From Mesorhizobium sp. WSM3860 (lineage in GTDB: Bacteria; Pseudomonadota; Alphaproteobacteria; Rhizobiales; Rhizobiaceae): 64,000 nt of DNA. This document shows, piece after piece, positions 63,747 through 64,000 of the stretch; within the stretch, counting starts at the first letter, position 1; each line of letters starts with the position of its first letter. The position numbers were made by a program, and so were the translations under genes. Where the stretch lies: assembly GCF_002294995.1 (NCBI RefSeq), contig NZ_NSGF01000012.1, forward strand, positions 118,508-182,507, written 5' to 3'. The notes beneath the pieces were generated by a model, which ran no database searches, was not told the DNA's origin, and saw only the letters and a program-made list of their open reading frames with translations.

Positions 63747-63931
63747 CTGACTCCTTCGTCATCCTCGGGCTTGACCGGCTTGACCCGAGGATCCCATGCC
63801 GTGACCTCTGCCATAGCGTGCGACGGCAGAATTCCGTAACCATTGCAACGCCTTAGCGTAACGGAATGGATCCTAGTCTAGGGTCTGCGCGCGTCGCTTC
63901 GCTCCTTGCTCCGCCCTAGAGCTGGATGATT
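63747..63931. repeat. Rhizobial intergenic repeats between the aminotransferase and an IS end
   Basis: ATCCTCGGG (63761-63769) and CCCGAGGAT (63784-63792) are inverted arms, and the GGATCCTAG...GCTTCGCTCC stretch that follows resembles multicopy rhizobial intergenic repeats that I know from memory. No gene is seen. Confidence 0.65.
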
Positions 63932-64000
63932 TTAGGTTGAACAGTATCCGGCGTTTTCGAAGTAGTTGGTGCATTCGGTTGCGGTGAGGCCATCGAGGAT
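63932..64000 (-). CDS. IS630-type transposase, C-terminal fragment (cut by window edge)
   Basis: Twenty-two codons and a TAA read ...TECTNYFENAGYCST, a close match to the usual C-terminus of IS630-family transposases (an ECxNYF-xxAGY pattern). The rest lies beyond the window. The IS end should be at about 63915-63931. Confidence 0.7.
   Translation of the reverse strand: MLDGLTATECTNYFENAGYCST

Overview
The window is GC-rich alphaproteobacterial DNA, most likely from the Rhizobiales and close to Mesorhizobium. The basis is the Rhizobium-type fructose transporter locus (frcBCA with frcR and frcK), the glgP-glgB-glgC-glgA-pgm-glgX order, the aa:carrier-protein ligase cluster known from Bradyrhizobium, HWE histidine kinases and rhizobial intergenic inverted repeats. 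No species can be fixed from the sequence alone.

Positions 1 to about 27,177 are the integrase-proximal part of a temperate-phage-like element. It ends at an attachment site: a leftover 3' half of a tRNA-Pro(CGG) gene at 27,130-27,177, just behind a tyrosine integrase and an overlapping excisionase-like gene. The intact tRNA and the rest of the phage should lie left of the window. Read from the left on the minus strand, the phage core has portal, terminase large and small subunits, a tail-Z-like protein, an unknown protein preceded by three 20-bp-phased repeats, a P4-type helicase and a primase. A divergent CI/LexA-type repressor follows at 8,757-9,470. A perfect operator-like palindrome lies between repressor and primase, and an inverted identical copy lies at 23,759, next to the integrase-side phage genes. 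Between the two copies sit about 14 kb of cargo: an AT-richer two-gene module (an unknown protein plus a UvrD-like helicase, a candidate defence system), a membrane-anchored nuclease with lipoproteins and an outer-membrane protein, a serine recombinase plus RepB-like pair, a HicB-like antitoxin without HicA, an HWE sensor kinase, a methyltransferase and a diguanylate cyclase.

From 27.3 to 35.1 kb a tightly packed minus-strand operon encodes an aminoacyl carrier protein, an acyl-CoA-dehydrogenase-like flavoprotein, an amino acid:carrier protein ligase, a DUF1839 protein, a GH2 glycosidase-like protein and a tandem alpha/beta hydrolase with non-canonical nucleophiles. It looks like a pathway that loads an amino acid on a carrier and modifies it, and its product is unknown. 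From 35.8 to 41.3 kb is an oligopeptide ABC transporter whose binding-protein gene carries a one-base frameshift. From 41.6 to 42.8 kb are decayed Tad pilus genes, followed by a small AT-rich gene of unknown function.

From 43.3 to 56.3 kb is the glycogen locus: an alpha-glucosidase, glgX, pgm, glgA, glgC, glgB and glgP, all on the minus strand, with a RIME-like inverted-repeat element between pgm and glgX. From 56.5 to 62.3 kb is the fructose locus: frcBCA runs leftward, and frcR (ROK repressor), a FucU/RbsD-type mutarotase and frcK run rightward. A 12-bp-armed inverted repeat, a likely FrcR operator, lies between them. A DegT-family aminotransferase follows. Rhizobial intergenic repeats and the last 22 codons of an IS630-type transposase close the window.
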